Assembly: GCF_900129215.1 (NCBI RefSeq) | Contig: NZ_FQUQ01000002.1 | Location: 558,001-622,000 of the forward strand | Origin: Pedobacter caeni | Lineage (GTDB): Bacteria > Bacteroidota > Bacteroidia > Sphingobacteriales > Sphingobacteriaceae | Direction: 5' to 3' | DNA length: 64,000 nt | Shown: piece by piece, positions 35,746-45,300 of the stretch | Layout of the letters: every line of letters starts with the position of its first letter | Numbering within the stretch: position 1 is the first letter of the stretch | The notes under the pieces: model-generated | Told to the model about the DNA's origin: nothing | The model's input: the letters and a program-made list of their open reading frames with translations, nothing else | The model's database searches: none | Program-made: the position numbers and the translations under genes

Positions 35746-36483
35746 ATGAAAAATAATAGAGAAAGCAGTTTGTTTGGTAAAAAAGTTGTTTTGTTGGGAG
35801 GCACGTCTGGTTTTGGTTTAGAGACCGCAATAGCAGCGGCAGATGAAGGTGCTTCAGTAGTGGTGGTTTCGAGCAGCCAGCAAAAGGTGGATAAAGCTTT
35901 GACTGCTCTACCTGAAGGCAGTAAAGGCTTTAGCACAGATCTTGGGGACGAAAAACAGGTAGAGCAGCTTTTCAAAAAGATAGGTGAACTTGACCACCTC
36001 GTGTTTACTGCAGGTGATGGATTGAAATTTAGTGAATTGTCTGAGTTGGACGTTGATGACGCAAAGCAATCTATTAACCTGCGCTTTTGGGGGGTGATAA
36101 TGGCCGTAAAACACGGGGTATCAAAGATCAGAGAGGGTGGTTCCATTACCTTAACGACTGGTGCACTTGGGAGAAGGCCAAGGAAGGGGACACTTGTGAT
36201 TGCGGGAATGGCCAGCGCTATTGATGGGCTTACACGTGCGCTGGCCGTTGAACTTGCACCAATACGAGTTAATGCGGTTTGCGCAGGAACCGTGAGGACC
36301 AACCTTCTGGCCGATATGCCCGAACCAGAGCGGGAAGTTTTTTTTAGCAAGGTTGGAAGCAAATTACTAACTGGCAGGGTTGGCAATACGAAAGACCTTG
36401 CCGAAGCTTACATCTACCTGATGCGAGGTAGTTTTACCACAGGTCAGATCATCGTGGTTGATGGCGGAAGCTTACTTGTGTAG
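35746..36483 (+). CDS. SDR-family oxidoreductase lacking the YxxxK catalytic pair
   Basis: 245-residue Rossmann protein. The nucleotide motif GGTSGFGL (G18xxxG22xG24) is present and the C-terminal TGQIIVVDGG end is typical. Where classical SDRs have Ser and YxxxK, this one reads TTGALG and, aligned by hand on the following DGLTRALAVELAP, has Ile152 and Ala156. It may be inactive, or use another mechanism, as in a group of related divergent SDRs. It is divergent from the HxlR gene. Confidence 0.82.
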   Translation: MKNNRESSLFGKKVVLLGGTSGFGLETAIAAADEGASVVVVSSSQQKVDKALTALPEGSKGFSTDLGDEKQVEQLFKKIGELDHLVFTAGDGLKFSELSELDVDDAKQSINLRFWGVIMAVKHGVSKIREGGSITLTTGALGRRPRKGTLVIAGMASAIDGLTRALAVELAPIRVNAVCAGTVRTNLLADMPEPEREVFFSKVGSKLLTGRVGNTKDLAEAYIYLMRGSFTTGQIIVVDGGSLLV

Positions 36484-36596
36484 TGGATATTCAGCAATGA
36501 ATCATATGGTTTGTTTCGGATTCATACCCTAAGTTCAGTATATTCAATTATGGAATATCCAGGGAAAAGTCATCTGATTGAATATGAACAATCAAA

Positions 36597-37559
36597 ATGA
36601 ACAATAGAATTTACACATCCATCATTTTAGTTCTGGTGTCTTTATCAGCTTTTGGGCAGCGAAAATCGGTCAGGGAGCTTTTGGCCGTATCTGATATTGT
36701 AGCTGTAACCGAACATTTTCCAGATCCCTTCTATCCCAATGAAAAGAAAATTGCATTTTCTAACCATCAGGCAATGACAGTTGTAGATAGCGTAAAAGTT
36801 ATTGCCTATCTCAAAAAGGGGAAAAAAGGTTTAGAAGGCAGAAGGACATTTATTAACAACCAAAGCAGAAATTCATTTTATGATATATTGAGAGTACCGA
36901 CTATCATGATACCAGTATATGCGTCAGATGAAAAACCGCCCATACATAAAACACTACTTTTTGCCCGCACTTGGAATGATCATGTTGAAGTGTTGTTTTT
37001 TGTGGACCTGAATGAAAATATTATTCCTGAAATGAAGAAATTTATAGATTGGGATGGTGGTATTCAAAAACTGAATAACAAAAGTGAAGAGTGCAGGCTT
37101 TATATCGAAAAATATCTTTCGATGCTGGAAAGCAATGAAGTAGGTCCTTATTTTCCTTATTTTGAAAATATCTTACTTCCCCAATCAAATTTTATGCGGT
37201 ATTACAAAGCAAAAGCACCTGCTGCAACCATCATGACCAAAGCACAAAAAGAAAGACTTAAAAATTTTGTTTTCGGTGACGATTATTTTGGGAACATTGA
37301 AAATACAAAATTAGTATATGAATATTATCCAGAGGAGACTCTGGAGTTTTACAAAGATAAATTTTCTAATATTTATGGCTATGGGGATGATTTTGATAAG
37401 AATGCTGACCAATACATTGTATACCTTAAGTTCATTTTAGCGAGTACCAACAAGTTAGATAAAGAGGCCGAAACCTTATTTGATATATTTGATGATAACA
37501 AAGAGGCAAATATCAAAGAGACAATTTTTGAAAGGCTAAAAGAAAAAATGGATAAATAA
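36597..37559 (+). CDS. Exported protein of unknown function
   Basis: I do not recognise this 320-residue protein. It has a signal peptide (TSIILVLVSLSAFGQ) and a lysine-rich, largely helical C-terminal half; no catalytic or binding motif was seen. It stands alone 113 bases after the SDR gene and converges with the hydrolase gene. Its upstream region shows no consensus promoter. Confidence 0.65.
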   Translation: MNNRIYTSIILVLVSLSAFGQRKSVRELLAVSDIVAVTEHFPDPFYPNEKKIAFSNHQAMTVVDSVKVIAYLKKGKKGLEGRRTFINNQSRNSFYDILRVPTIMIPVYASDEKPPIHKTLLFARTWNDHVEVLFFVDLNENIIPEMKKFIDWDGGIQKLNNKSEECRLYIEKYLSMLESNEVGPYFPYFENILLPQSNFMRYYKAKAPAATIMTKAQKERLKNFVFGDDYFGNIENTKLVYEYYPEETLEFYKDKFSNIYGYGDDFDKNADQYIVYLKFILASTNKLDKEAETLFDIFDDNKEANIKETIFERLKEKMDK

Positions 37560-37617
37560 ATGAGGTTGCTATAATGCGTATAAATCATATCACAGAGCAG
37601 GTGTGCTCATAAAAAAA

Positions 37618-38565
37618 TCAGCGGTCTTTTCTCCTCATTATATTTTCTATTCTTTTCAGGAATTCAGTTTGCTGGTCTACGAAAGGATAGTGGGAGCAAT
37701 TGTCGATGGCATAGAACTTATGCTCACCGATAATTTTCTTCAGGTCTGATACTTGTTTGCGAGAAAAAATGCCATCATCCTCTCCGTAAACAGCAAACAG
37801 TTTTACGCCTTTTTTTGATAAGCCTTTTAAAATTGGTTTTGTGTCGATATTTACACGGGATTCATTTTTGTAAAATAAAAGTGGCGCCTGGTCATTACGT
37901 ATATTCGACTTTGAAAATTCGCCAAGTTCATATTCTTTATTGACCCTTCTTGATTCTTCCGTTGGCTTCGGCATTTTGAAATATCCCAATTGAGCCGCAA
38001 TCTGGTAAGTTAGCTGGCGATACTCTGCCCCGCGTTTATCCAGGCTATTTATATAAGATATTTTGCGAACAGAGGCGGTATCATTTTGTGCGATTGCCTT
38101 CTGTGCTCCGGTACGAAGTATGTGGTTATAACTTTCCTGCTGAGCAAAAAGAGCGCCTACAAGGATCAGGCGTTCGACTTTTTCCGGGTATTTGTTTGTA
38201 AATAGTGTCGAAACAATCCCACCGAAACTGTGGCCTATCAGATTGACTTTTTTTAATCCATATTGCCTGATAAGTTGATTAAGATCATCAAATGCTTCAT
38301 CAAAGTTGAGCCTGGCTGAAGTATCTGCCGACCGGCCTTCACCTCTTCTGTCGTATACGATCACAAAGAAACCCCTGTCGGCCAATCTTTGTGCGGTAGT
38401 ACCTTCGAATAGGGTTGAATTTCCTCTGGGACCACCATGTATATAGATCAATGAGGGATTTTTGCGGTCTCCATAGGCTTTAGAATATAGGTTTTGAGCA
38501 AATAATGCATTGAAGCAAGTACATAAAACAAGGCTGAGTGTTATAAGTATTTTTTTGATGAGCAT
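37618..38565 (-). CDS. Exported alpha/beta-hydrolase
   Basis: 315 residues with a signal peptide (ITLSLVLCTCFNALFAQ). The oxyanion motif IHGGPRGN, nucleophile elbow GHSFGGIV, acid Asp in YGEDDGIFS and His in NCSHYPF form a complete catalytic set. HGGP at the front is typical of proline iminopeptidase-like hydrolases, so a peptide or ester substrate is possible. It lies 17 bases after the phosphotransferase gene in the same direction. Confidence 0.84.
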   Translation of the reverse strand: MLIKKILITLSLVLCTCFNALFAQNLYSKAYGDRKNPSLIYIHGGPRGNSTLFEGTTAQRLADRGFFVIVYDRRGEGRSADTSARLNFDEAFDDLNQLIRQYGLKKVNLIGHSFGGIVSTLFTNKYPEKVERLILVGALFAQQESYNHILRTGAQKAIAQNDTASVRKISYINSLDKRGAEYRQLTYQIAAQLGYFKMPKPTEESRRVNKEYELGEFSKSNIRNDQAPLLFYKNESRVNIDTKPILKGLSKKGVKLFAVYGEDDGIFSRKQVSDLKKIIGEHKFYAIDNCSHYPFVDQQTEFLKRIENIMRRKDR

Positions 38566-38582
38566 AAAATGTGGTGTATAAC

Positions 38583-39575
38583 TTATAATAGTTCAGAAAC
38601 CTTTTCTTCGAAATACTTCCTCACCAGAAGGCTGATGAATCTTTTAAGATAAGTTTCGTTCAAAAATACATTCGACCAGTTGTCGTATCGCTGACATTGT
38701 ATACCGAGGTAAAAAAAATAAAGACTTACACCAAGCATAGGCAACATTCTTCTTTCTTCATCAGTAATTTTAGTCACCGACTCATAGCCCCTTAAAAAGT
38801 ATGCTACTTTCATGTCGCGCTGGCTGGTATCTTTTTCGGTGCTATACAGTTGTAAAATATAGTAAGCAATATCGTAACAAAGCCATCCATTCCCACAAAA
38901 GTCAAAATCAAAGATCGTTATCAGTCCATCGTTGGTAATGTTCATATTGTCAAACCAGATATCTAAATGAACAGATCCTGACCTCAATTGAGTGACATCT
39001 GCCTTATTAATCGCATCTAATAAATATTGTTGTGCAGATACCATCCAGGCGTGCTCCTCAGAGTCAGCGGAAAGAAATTTTCCGAGCTTTAAAAATGAGT
39101 CTTCCAAGACGACTTTTGGAGTGTAAGTAACTCTTTCTAATTTCAGGTTGTGGGTAGCCTGATGCATTTTCGCCATTTTCTCACCCACTTTAAGGTGTAA
39201 GTCCGCAGAGAAATTAAGTAGTTTATCTCCTTCAGCAAAGGAGAACAATACCCCCTGTCGCATCCCTTCAGGCGCTTCTAAATATTGGATGTAGTGATCA
39301 TTAACGTCCTTTACAGGAAAGGAAACAGGAACTCCGCGCTCTTTTAGGATATTAAGCAACCGGATTTCTTCATTTATCTCTAAGTCGCTTCGCCATTTTA
39401 GGCTATAAAGCCTGAAAACGAACTTACCAGTTGCCTGTTCGACCAGATAACTGTGATTAATGCCTGTTTTTAATAATGTACATGAAACATTGCCAACCAA
39501 GCCGTATTTCTTTGCGATCAACAAGCCTATATGATCGGCTGAAAGAATTGAACTGATAACGGGGAATTTTTCCAT
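38583..39575 (-). CDS. Aminoglycoside-phosphotransferase-fold kinase
   Basis: 330 residues from the ATG at 39575; an upstream TTG was set aside. The APH/ThrB-like fold is shown by SVHLDIWFDNMNI (catalytic Asp, Mg-binding Asn) and ITIFDFDFCGNGWLCYDIAY (metal Asp), with an ATP-binding N-lobe. Homoserine kinase type II and choline/antibiotic kinases share this motif, so the substrate is not given. It is in one unit with the exported hydrolase downstream. Confidence 0.8.
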   Translation of the reverse strand: MEKFPVISSILSADHIGLLIAKKYGLVGNVSCTLLKTGINHSYLVEQATGKFVFRLYSLKWRSDLEINEEIRLLNILKERGVPVSFPVKDVNDHYIQYLEAPEGMRQGVLFSFAEGDKLLNFSADLHLKVGEKMAKMHQATHNLKLERVTYTPKVVLEDSFLKLGKFLSADSEEHAWMVSAQQYLLDAINKADVTQLRSGSVHLDIWFDNMNITNDGLITIFDFDFCGNGWLCYDIAYYILQLYSTEKDTSQRDMKVAYFLRGYESVTKITDEERRMLPMLGVSLYFFYLGIQCQRYDNWSNVFLNETYLKRFISLLVRKYFEEKVSELL

Positions 39576-39746
39576 GTGGATGAAATTAGTTCGCAAAGAA
39601 ACGGAAAAATTAGCCTGGGCGTAATTTTTATCAAAAAATGTTGGGTTTCTGAAAATATCCGGGAGATCCTCGGATTTTTTAGTAACTGAATCTGTTGTAT
39701 ATTTAGGCGTTGTACGACATTTTAAACTCCCAAACGAAAGTTATCA

Positions 39747-40283
39747 ATGATAAAAACATTAAAATTAGTTTTAATTGCAATCCTTACTATAGGCTCAATT
39801 TGTGCCCTGGTTATTTACATTAGAATGGACGGTTTTTCTTTCGCGTGGATTCTGAATTTTATGTTGATGTTGTTTGTTGTGTTTTTTACTGAAGCACTCA
39901 AGAGCCCGCTTTCTTCTTCTTACTATAATGAAAAGGAATGGGAACAGAAAGGAAAGATTTACGAACACCTTGGGATCAGCGTTTTCAGGAAATTATTGGT
40001 TTGGATTGGTTGGGAAAAAATCATCAGAAAATCTAATCCAATAGAAAAAAACACCAAAGCTTTAGTGAATTTGTATTATACAACAAAGAAGTCTGAACTG
40101 GATCACCTCATTATCTTTTTCATAGTTCTGGGATTTAATGTTTTCGTGGCATTCAAATTTGGAGTTCTCAAATCTTTGTCATTATTCATATTGAATGTCT
40201 TACTAAACCTCTATCCGATTTTCCTTCAACGGTATAATCGTCCACGAATCGAAAGAGCGGTAAATTTAAGTAAAAGGAGATAA
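39747..40283 (+). CDS. Small membrane protein, possibly CrtO-like acyltransferase
   Basis: 178 residues with four membrane segments (about 5-25, 30-48, 118-135 and 140-162). The end NLYPIFLQRYNRPRIERA and an overall size of 165-180 recall the glycosyl-diaponeurosporenoate acyltransferase (CrtO) family, but other proteins share that end, so this is a weak suggestion. No carotenoid genes are nearby. It stands alone. Confidence 0.5.
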   Translation: MIKTLKLVLIAILTIGSICALVIYIRMDGFSFAWILNFMLMLFVVFFTEALKSPLSSSYYNEKEWEQKGKIYEHLGISVFRKLLVWIGWEKIIRKSNPIEKNTKALVNLYYTTKKSELDHLIIFFIVLGFNVFVAFKFGVLKSLSLFILNVLLNLYPIFLQRYNRPRIERAVNLSKRR

Positions 40284-40474
40284 AGACGTTTTCAGAGCAT
40301 CACCGGGCCTGTTTTTATTGGTAATTTACAATGATTTCAGTAAAGCAGTTGGCGATAAAACAAAAAACCTTCAGCTTGAGATTTTTCCAGAATTTTCACA
40401 AAAAACAGGGATAGGGAAGCAAGTAAAAAAAAAGTTTAAATAATAAATTTATTGGATTCTTATTTCTAATATTG

Positions 40475-40500
40475 CCCCAAATCATCATATAGATTTGGGG
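40475..40500 (+). promoter_or_regulatory. Hairpin directly before the first sigma factor start codon
   Basis: CCCCAAATC and GATTTGGGG form a perfect 9-bp stem around an 8-base loop. The stem ends two bases before the ATG at 40503. It could block ribosome access or be a repressor operator. There is no T-run, so a terminator is unlikely. Confidence 0.55.
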
Positions 40501-40502
40501 AC

Positions 40503-41036
40503 ATGCAACAACTGATTACTCGCATTAGAGAAGATGCCGACGAGTTTGCATTTAACGAACTATATCGAAATCATGCGCATAATTTTTTTCGGTTTGCACA
40601 GTCATTTGTGAGAGAAAGAGAGATTGCAGAAGAGATTGTAAACGACGTTCTGGTCAGGCTTTGGGTGGAGCGGAGTAAAACTGACCAAATCAGGAACATC
40701 CAGGTTTATTTATACACTTCCATAAAAAACGCCTGCTTAAACCACATACGGAGTATTTCTTCCAAGAGAAATAATGAAATGAAGGTAACAGAAGCCTATT
40801 ATTTTCATTTGTCTGTAGATCCGTCCCAAATTTTGATTAGCAAAGAACTCTCCCTTACGATGCTGACTGCTGTAAATGACTTACCTCCCAGATGTAAACT
40901 CATTTTTAAAATGGTAAAGGAAGATGGTTTTTCATGTAAAGAAGTCGCATGCATTCTTGGACTTTCTGATAAAACCGTATTTGCGCAACTTTCCATTGCC
41001 CTTAAGAAATTACATACCATTCTGTATGCTAAGTAA
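40503..41036 (+). CDS. ECF-type RNA polymerase sigma factor
   Basis: 177 residues. Region 2 includes ELYRNHAHNFFRFAQSFV and EIAEEIVNDVLVRLWVER; region 4 is LPPRCKLIFKMVKEDGFSCKEVACILGLSDKTV, the HTH for the -35 element. It is the Bacteroidota ECF type normally paired with FecR anti-sigma proteins. It starts the module sigma / FecR / SusC / SusD. The hairpin immediately before its ATG may control it. Confidence 0.9.
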   Translation: MQQLITRIREDADEFAFNELYRNHAHNFFRFAQSFVREREIAEEIVNDVLVRLWVERSKTDQIRNIQVYLYTSIKNACLNHIRSISSKRNNEMKVTEAYYFHLSVDPSQILISKELSLTMLTAVNDLPPRCKLIFKMVKEDGFSCKEVACILGLSDKTVFAQLSIALKKLHTILYAK

Positions 41037-41160
41037 CAGCCTCATTACCAGTTGTGTTTTATTCCGATAAAGGTATAATCAATTATTTCTAAATCCTTTT
41101 AGGAATATTGATGCCTTCGCGTGTCTTAACCTGAAATACTATAAATATCATTTTTAAACT

Positions 41161-42201
41161 ATGATAGAATCCAGGTTTATCGAGCTAATGGCTAAACATA
41201 TGGGAAAGTCTGCTACTCCTGAAGAAATAAAGGAACTGGAAGAGTTTTTCATTCATTTCCCCGAATATAGAAAGATGCAGAATTTTACAGATGTATTAAC
41301 AACTGAGGAAAAGCAGTCGGATACCTTGATGACAAAGGATTTAGATCAGAATCTGGATAAGATCTGGAAGGAAATAAAAAGAGAAGAAAGTATTGTGGCC
41401 CCTGTTGAAGAAGCTAAAATAAGGCCTTTGTCCTTTTTGAAGTGGGCTGCCGCTGTTTTGTTAATGGGCATATTAGCCGCGGTTTTTTTTCTTGCACAAA
41501 AACCAGATCCTTTGGATCGGCTTGCCCTTTCCGGAATGCAAAATATCTATGTGCCATTTGGGAAAATCAGGGAACTGCAATTGCCTGATGGCACGAGGGT
41601 TAAATTAAACGCAGGAAGCAGCTTTAGCTATCCGAAAGTCTTCAGTACAAAAAACAGGTTGGTAACGCTTAAAGGAGAAGGTTTTTTTGAAGTAGCAAGA
41701 GATGCAAACAGGCCCTTTCTGGTGCATACAGATAAGGTGATGATAAAAGTGTTGGGAACAGCATTTAATGTCAAAGCCTATTCAACAGATAAAAAGATCG
41801 AAGCTACATTACTCAGTGGTAAGATTCAGGTTGGATTAAATGATAAACCTGAAAAGAACATTGTGATGAAACCTAATGAGAAATTAACACTAATCAACAA
41901 AGGGGCAGCAACTGAGTATGAACTCGAAGAGCTTCCTGATCTCCATAAGGACGAAGTTGCAGAGATTGCCTGGCTGAGTAATAAGCTGGTGTTTACAAAT
42001 GAGCGTTTCGATGAAGTATCAACACAGATCGAAAGAAGATTTGATGTAAAAATAGTATTTGAAAATGAGGCCTTGAAAAAGGAAAGAATCAGTGGTGTGT
42101 TTAAAGATGAATCACTTGAACAGGCACTTTCTTTTATAAAGATGACCACCTCATTTAAGTATAGAAGAGATGGGGGAGTGATTTTCCTATCCTTAAGATA
42201 G
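41161..42201 (+). CDS. FecR-type anti-sigma factor
   Basis: 346 residues: N-terminal cytoplasmic sigma-binding region (1 to about 90), one membrane segment (about 94-113), a periplasmic FecR domain (with QLPDGTRVKLNAGSSFSYP and VLGTAFNVKAY), and a C-terminal DUF4974-type domain that meets the receptor's N-terminal signalling domain. In such systems ligand binding to SusC passes through this protein to the sigma factor. It lies 124 bases after the sigma gene. Confidence 0.92.
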   Translation: MIESRFIELMAKHMGKSATPEEIKELEEFFIHFPEYRKMQNFTDVLTTEEKQSDTLMTKDLDQNLDKIWKEIKREESIVAPVEEAKIRPLSFLKWAAAVLLMGILAAVFFLAQKPDPLDRLALSGMQNIYVPFGKIRELQLPDGTRVKLNAGSSFSYPKVFSTKNRLVTLKGEGFFEVARDANRPFLVHTDKVMIKVLGTAFNVKAYSTDKKIEATLLSGKIQVGLNDKPEKNIVMKPNEKLTLINKGAATEYELEELPDLHKDEVAEIAWLSNKLVFTNERFDEVSTQIERRFDVKIVFENEALKKERISGVFKDESLEQALSFIKMTTSFKYRRDGGVIFLSLR

Positions 42202-42243
42202 CATATAATTAACCAATAATAGAACCAAATTAAACTAGAAAAA

Positions 42244-42273
42244 ATGCAGAAATTTTACCTCACAGATTCCTGA
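42244..42273 (+). CDS. Possible 9-codon leader peptide before susC
   Basis: An ATG 43 bases after the fecR stop begins MQKFYLTDS and a stop. It follows ACCAAA and CTAGA motifs just as does a 9-codon ORF at the same place in the second module (51232). No similarity between the peptides is strong. It may be a leader peptide or chance. Confidence 0.35.
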   Translation: MQKFYLTDS

Positions 42274-42280
42274 AGGAGCC

Positions 42281-42313
42281 GGTCAAATAAGGGAAGAATT
42301 GACCTCTTCCCTT
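42281..42313 (+). promoter_or_regulatory. Hairpin with an alternative pairing in the fecR-susC leader
   Basis: AAGGGAAGA (42289-42297) and TCTTCCCTT (42305-42313) form a perfect 9-bp stem with a 7-base loop. GGTCAA (42281-42286) can also pair with TTGACC (42299-42304), which lies in that loop, giving either a competing hairpin or a pseudoknot. Control of SusC expression is inferred. Confidence 0.5.
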
Positions 42314-42393
42314 CAAAAATCCAGATTTAATTCACAAGAGTAAGTGTTTTCGAAGGCCTTACTCTTATCTCTTAATTTTCAAAAACAAATGTA

Positions 42394-45300
42394 ATGAAAA
42401 AGATTACAAAAGCTTTTGCATGGTTATTTGTGCAACCACCTTTTAAAATAATTCTGCTAATGAAAGGAACATCATTACTCATTATGTTCACCTGTCTACA
42501 GGTTTCAGCATCTGTTTACTCCCAGAAAAAGTTTTCACTTGATTTGAAACAGACAGAAGTGAGCAACATCCTGACCAGGATACAAAAAGAAAGTGATTAC
42601 CGTTTTTTCTACAACTATTCCAGCATTAAAAAACTGGGAAAAGTAAGTCTTCAGGTGAAAAATGCATCTATTAACGATGTTCTGGAAGCAATTATGGGAA
42701 ACAAGCTGCCCTATAAAATAACGGCGGATGGCGTCGTATTCATCTACGATCAGGGAGCGGCAAAAGCACAGGGCCCTATAAAAGGGAAGGTGGTTGATGC
42801 TAAGGGGGAAACCTTGATTGGTGTCAGTGTCAAGCTTCAGGGTACCAATGTAGGGGCAACGACCGATGGAAATGGAACGTTTGTGATTAATGCTCCTGAA
42901 ACCGGAGTTTTAGAATTCAGCTATGTGGGTTATGAAAAGCAGATCGTTAAGATTGCCGGGCAAACGAACCTGACCATCACAATGGTAGAAACCAATTCTA
43001 ATCTGGATGAAATTGTGGTTGTGGGTTATGGCACAGCTAAAAAAATTGATGTGACCGGATCAATTGCCAGCGTAAAGGGCAGTGACATTCAGAATTTACC
43101 GGTAAGTACAGTGGCATCCGCTCTGGAAGGAAGGGCAACAGGTGTCAATATCGTACGTAATGATGGTACGCCAGGCGCTGCACCAAGCATTCGTATCCGC
43201 GGTACAGGGACCATTAATGATGCCAATCCACTAGTCGTAATTGATGGGGTGCCTTCAAGCAATCCGGATGCCTTAAGTGACGTGAACCCGAATGATATTG
43301 CTTCGGTAGAGATTTTAAAAGATGCTTCATCCAGTGCGATTTATGGAACGAGAGCAGCAAACGGAGTAGTGCTGGTGACAACCAAAAGAGGCACTTACAG
43401 TCAGAAACTATCCACTTCAATCAATGCCTATACCGGGGTCTCCAAATCTACCAAATATATTGATTTGCTTACTGCCCCGGATCTTTATATGCTGAAAAGA
43501 GAAAGATACACCAATGATGGGGTGGCATTTGAGAAACCATGGGAAGATGCTTACTATGCCACCCAACGTACAGACTGGCAGAAAGCAATTCTTGGAAGCG
43601 GAAAAGTAAACAACATTGATGTAAACATTCAGGGGGGAAATGATGCTTCTACTTATTATTTTTCAACTTCTTTTTATGATGAAAAGGGAATTATTGACAA
43701 ATCTTATTTTAATCGCTTTAGCACCCGGATCAATTCAGAGCATAAGTTCAAGTCATGGTTGAAGGTTGGACAAAACCTGCAGGTAACGTATGGAGAAAAC
43801 AATGGTTTCAATAATAACGATTCTCAGGCAGGACTGCTCTTTTCTGCATTAAGGTATAACCCTGCAATTCCTACTGTAAATGAGGATGGATCTTTTGGAA
43901 CGTCCAAAGCTTTTGCTAATCAGCTGGGGGATATCAATAATCCTTATGCTACGATTCAAAAAGCGGACGCTTACAACCGTAAATACCGGGCGGTGGCCAA
44001 TGTTTTTGCTGAGGTGCCGATTTATAAGGATCTGAATTTCCGGGTGAATTATGGGTTCGATGGAACAATTAACCGTAGCTATTCTTTTGATATTCAGGAT
44101 TTAAATCAGGCAAGACAAAATTCTAACTCCACGTTAACCCATGGAGAAGAAGAGATTTATTCTCATCTGTTAGACCTGTTACTTATTTATGATAAGCAGG
44201 TAAATAAGCACCACATCACTTTTACGGGTGGTTACTCTTTACAAAGTTTCAGAAATAGTTTTTTCTCTGCGGCGAAAACAGGTTATGATGATACTTCTAA
44301 AGAGCAAAGGACCCTGGATAATGGTAAAACCTTATTGGCAGCGAGCGGTAATTTTAAAGATCCATCTGGTCTTGAGTCAGTTTTCGCCAGGGGATTTTAT
44401 GATTACGACAGTAGATTTTTAGCGACGCTGACTTTCAGGGCAGATGGATCATCTAAATTTGCCAGTTCTAATCGCTGGGGCTATTTTCCTGCTTTTTCTT
44501 TGGGCTGGAGATTATCCAATGAACAATTTATGAAAAACATTAGCTGGATCAGCAATTTAAAAATTACTGGTGGATGGGGTGAATTGGGTAACCAGAATGT
44601 CGATGCTTTTCAGTACCTGAGTAAAATAGCAGTAGGGAATGGATACGGGACCAATGGCTATACTTTTGGTGGAAGTGGAGTAAGCGGCTCAGCTGTAGTT
44701 AGAACTGCCAATCCGGACATCGCCTGGGAACGCGCAGCAATGACCAATATCAGTGTAGAAGCTGGTTTTTTACAGAATAAGTTGACTACCAGTATCACCT
44801 GGTTTGATAAAAATACCAAAAGCATGCTTGTTCCCGCACTACAAATCGGAACCGCAGGAAGGGTGATTGCTCCCGACCGTAATATTGGAACCATGAATAA
44901 CCAGGGTATTGAAGTAGACCTGAATTACCAGTCGGGTAATGAATTTCAATACTCATTTGGTTTGAACGGATCTTTCATTAAAAATAAAGTGACTCAGTTG
45001 TATGGAAGCGGTGCTTTTCTTTCTTCTACAGTATATGGCCGTTCGAGTCAGGAAATATCGAGAACCTATGAAGGTCAGCCTATCGCGTCATTCTATGGAT
45101 GGAAAACAGCTGGCCTGTATCAAACCCAGGCCGATATCAATAGTGATCCTTATCTGACCAACGATTCCAGAAAAGGATTGATCAAGCCAGGCGATGTTCG
45201 TTTTGTTGACTTCAATGGAGATGGTAAGATTGATGGTTTAGACAGAACGTATTTAGGGAATCCAAACCCTAAAGCTACACTGGGCTTCCAGACAAAGTTA

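Noticed and set aside
35661..36386. Long minus-strand extension of the HxlR frame (total 359 codons)
   Set aside because: This part is antisense to the SDR gene and has no domain features; the HxlR homology begins at the ATG at 35660.
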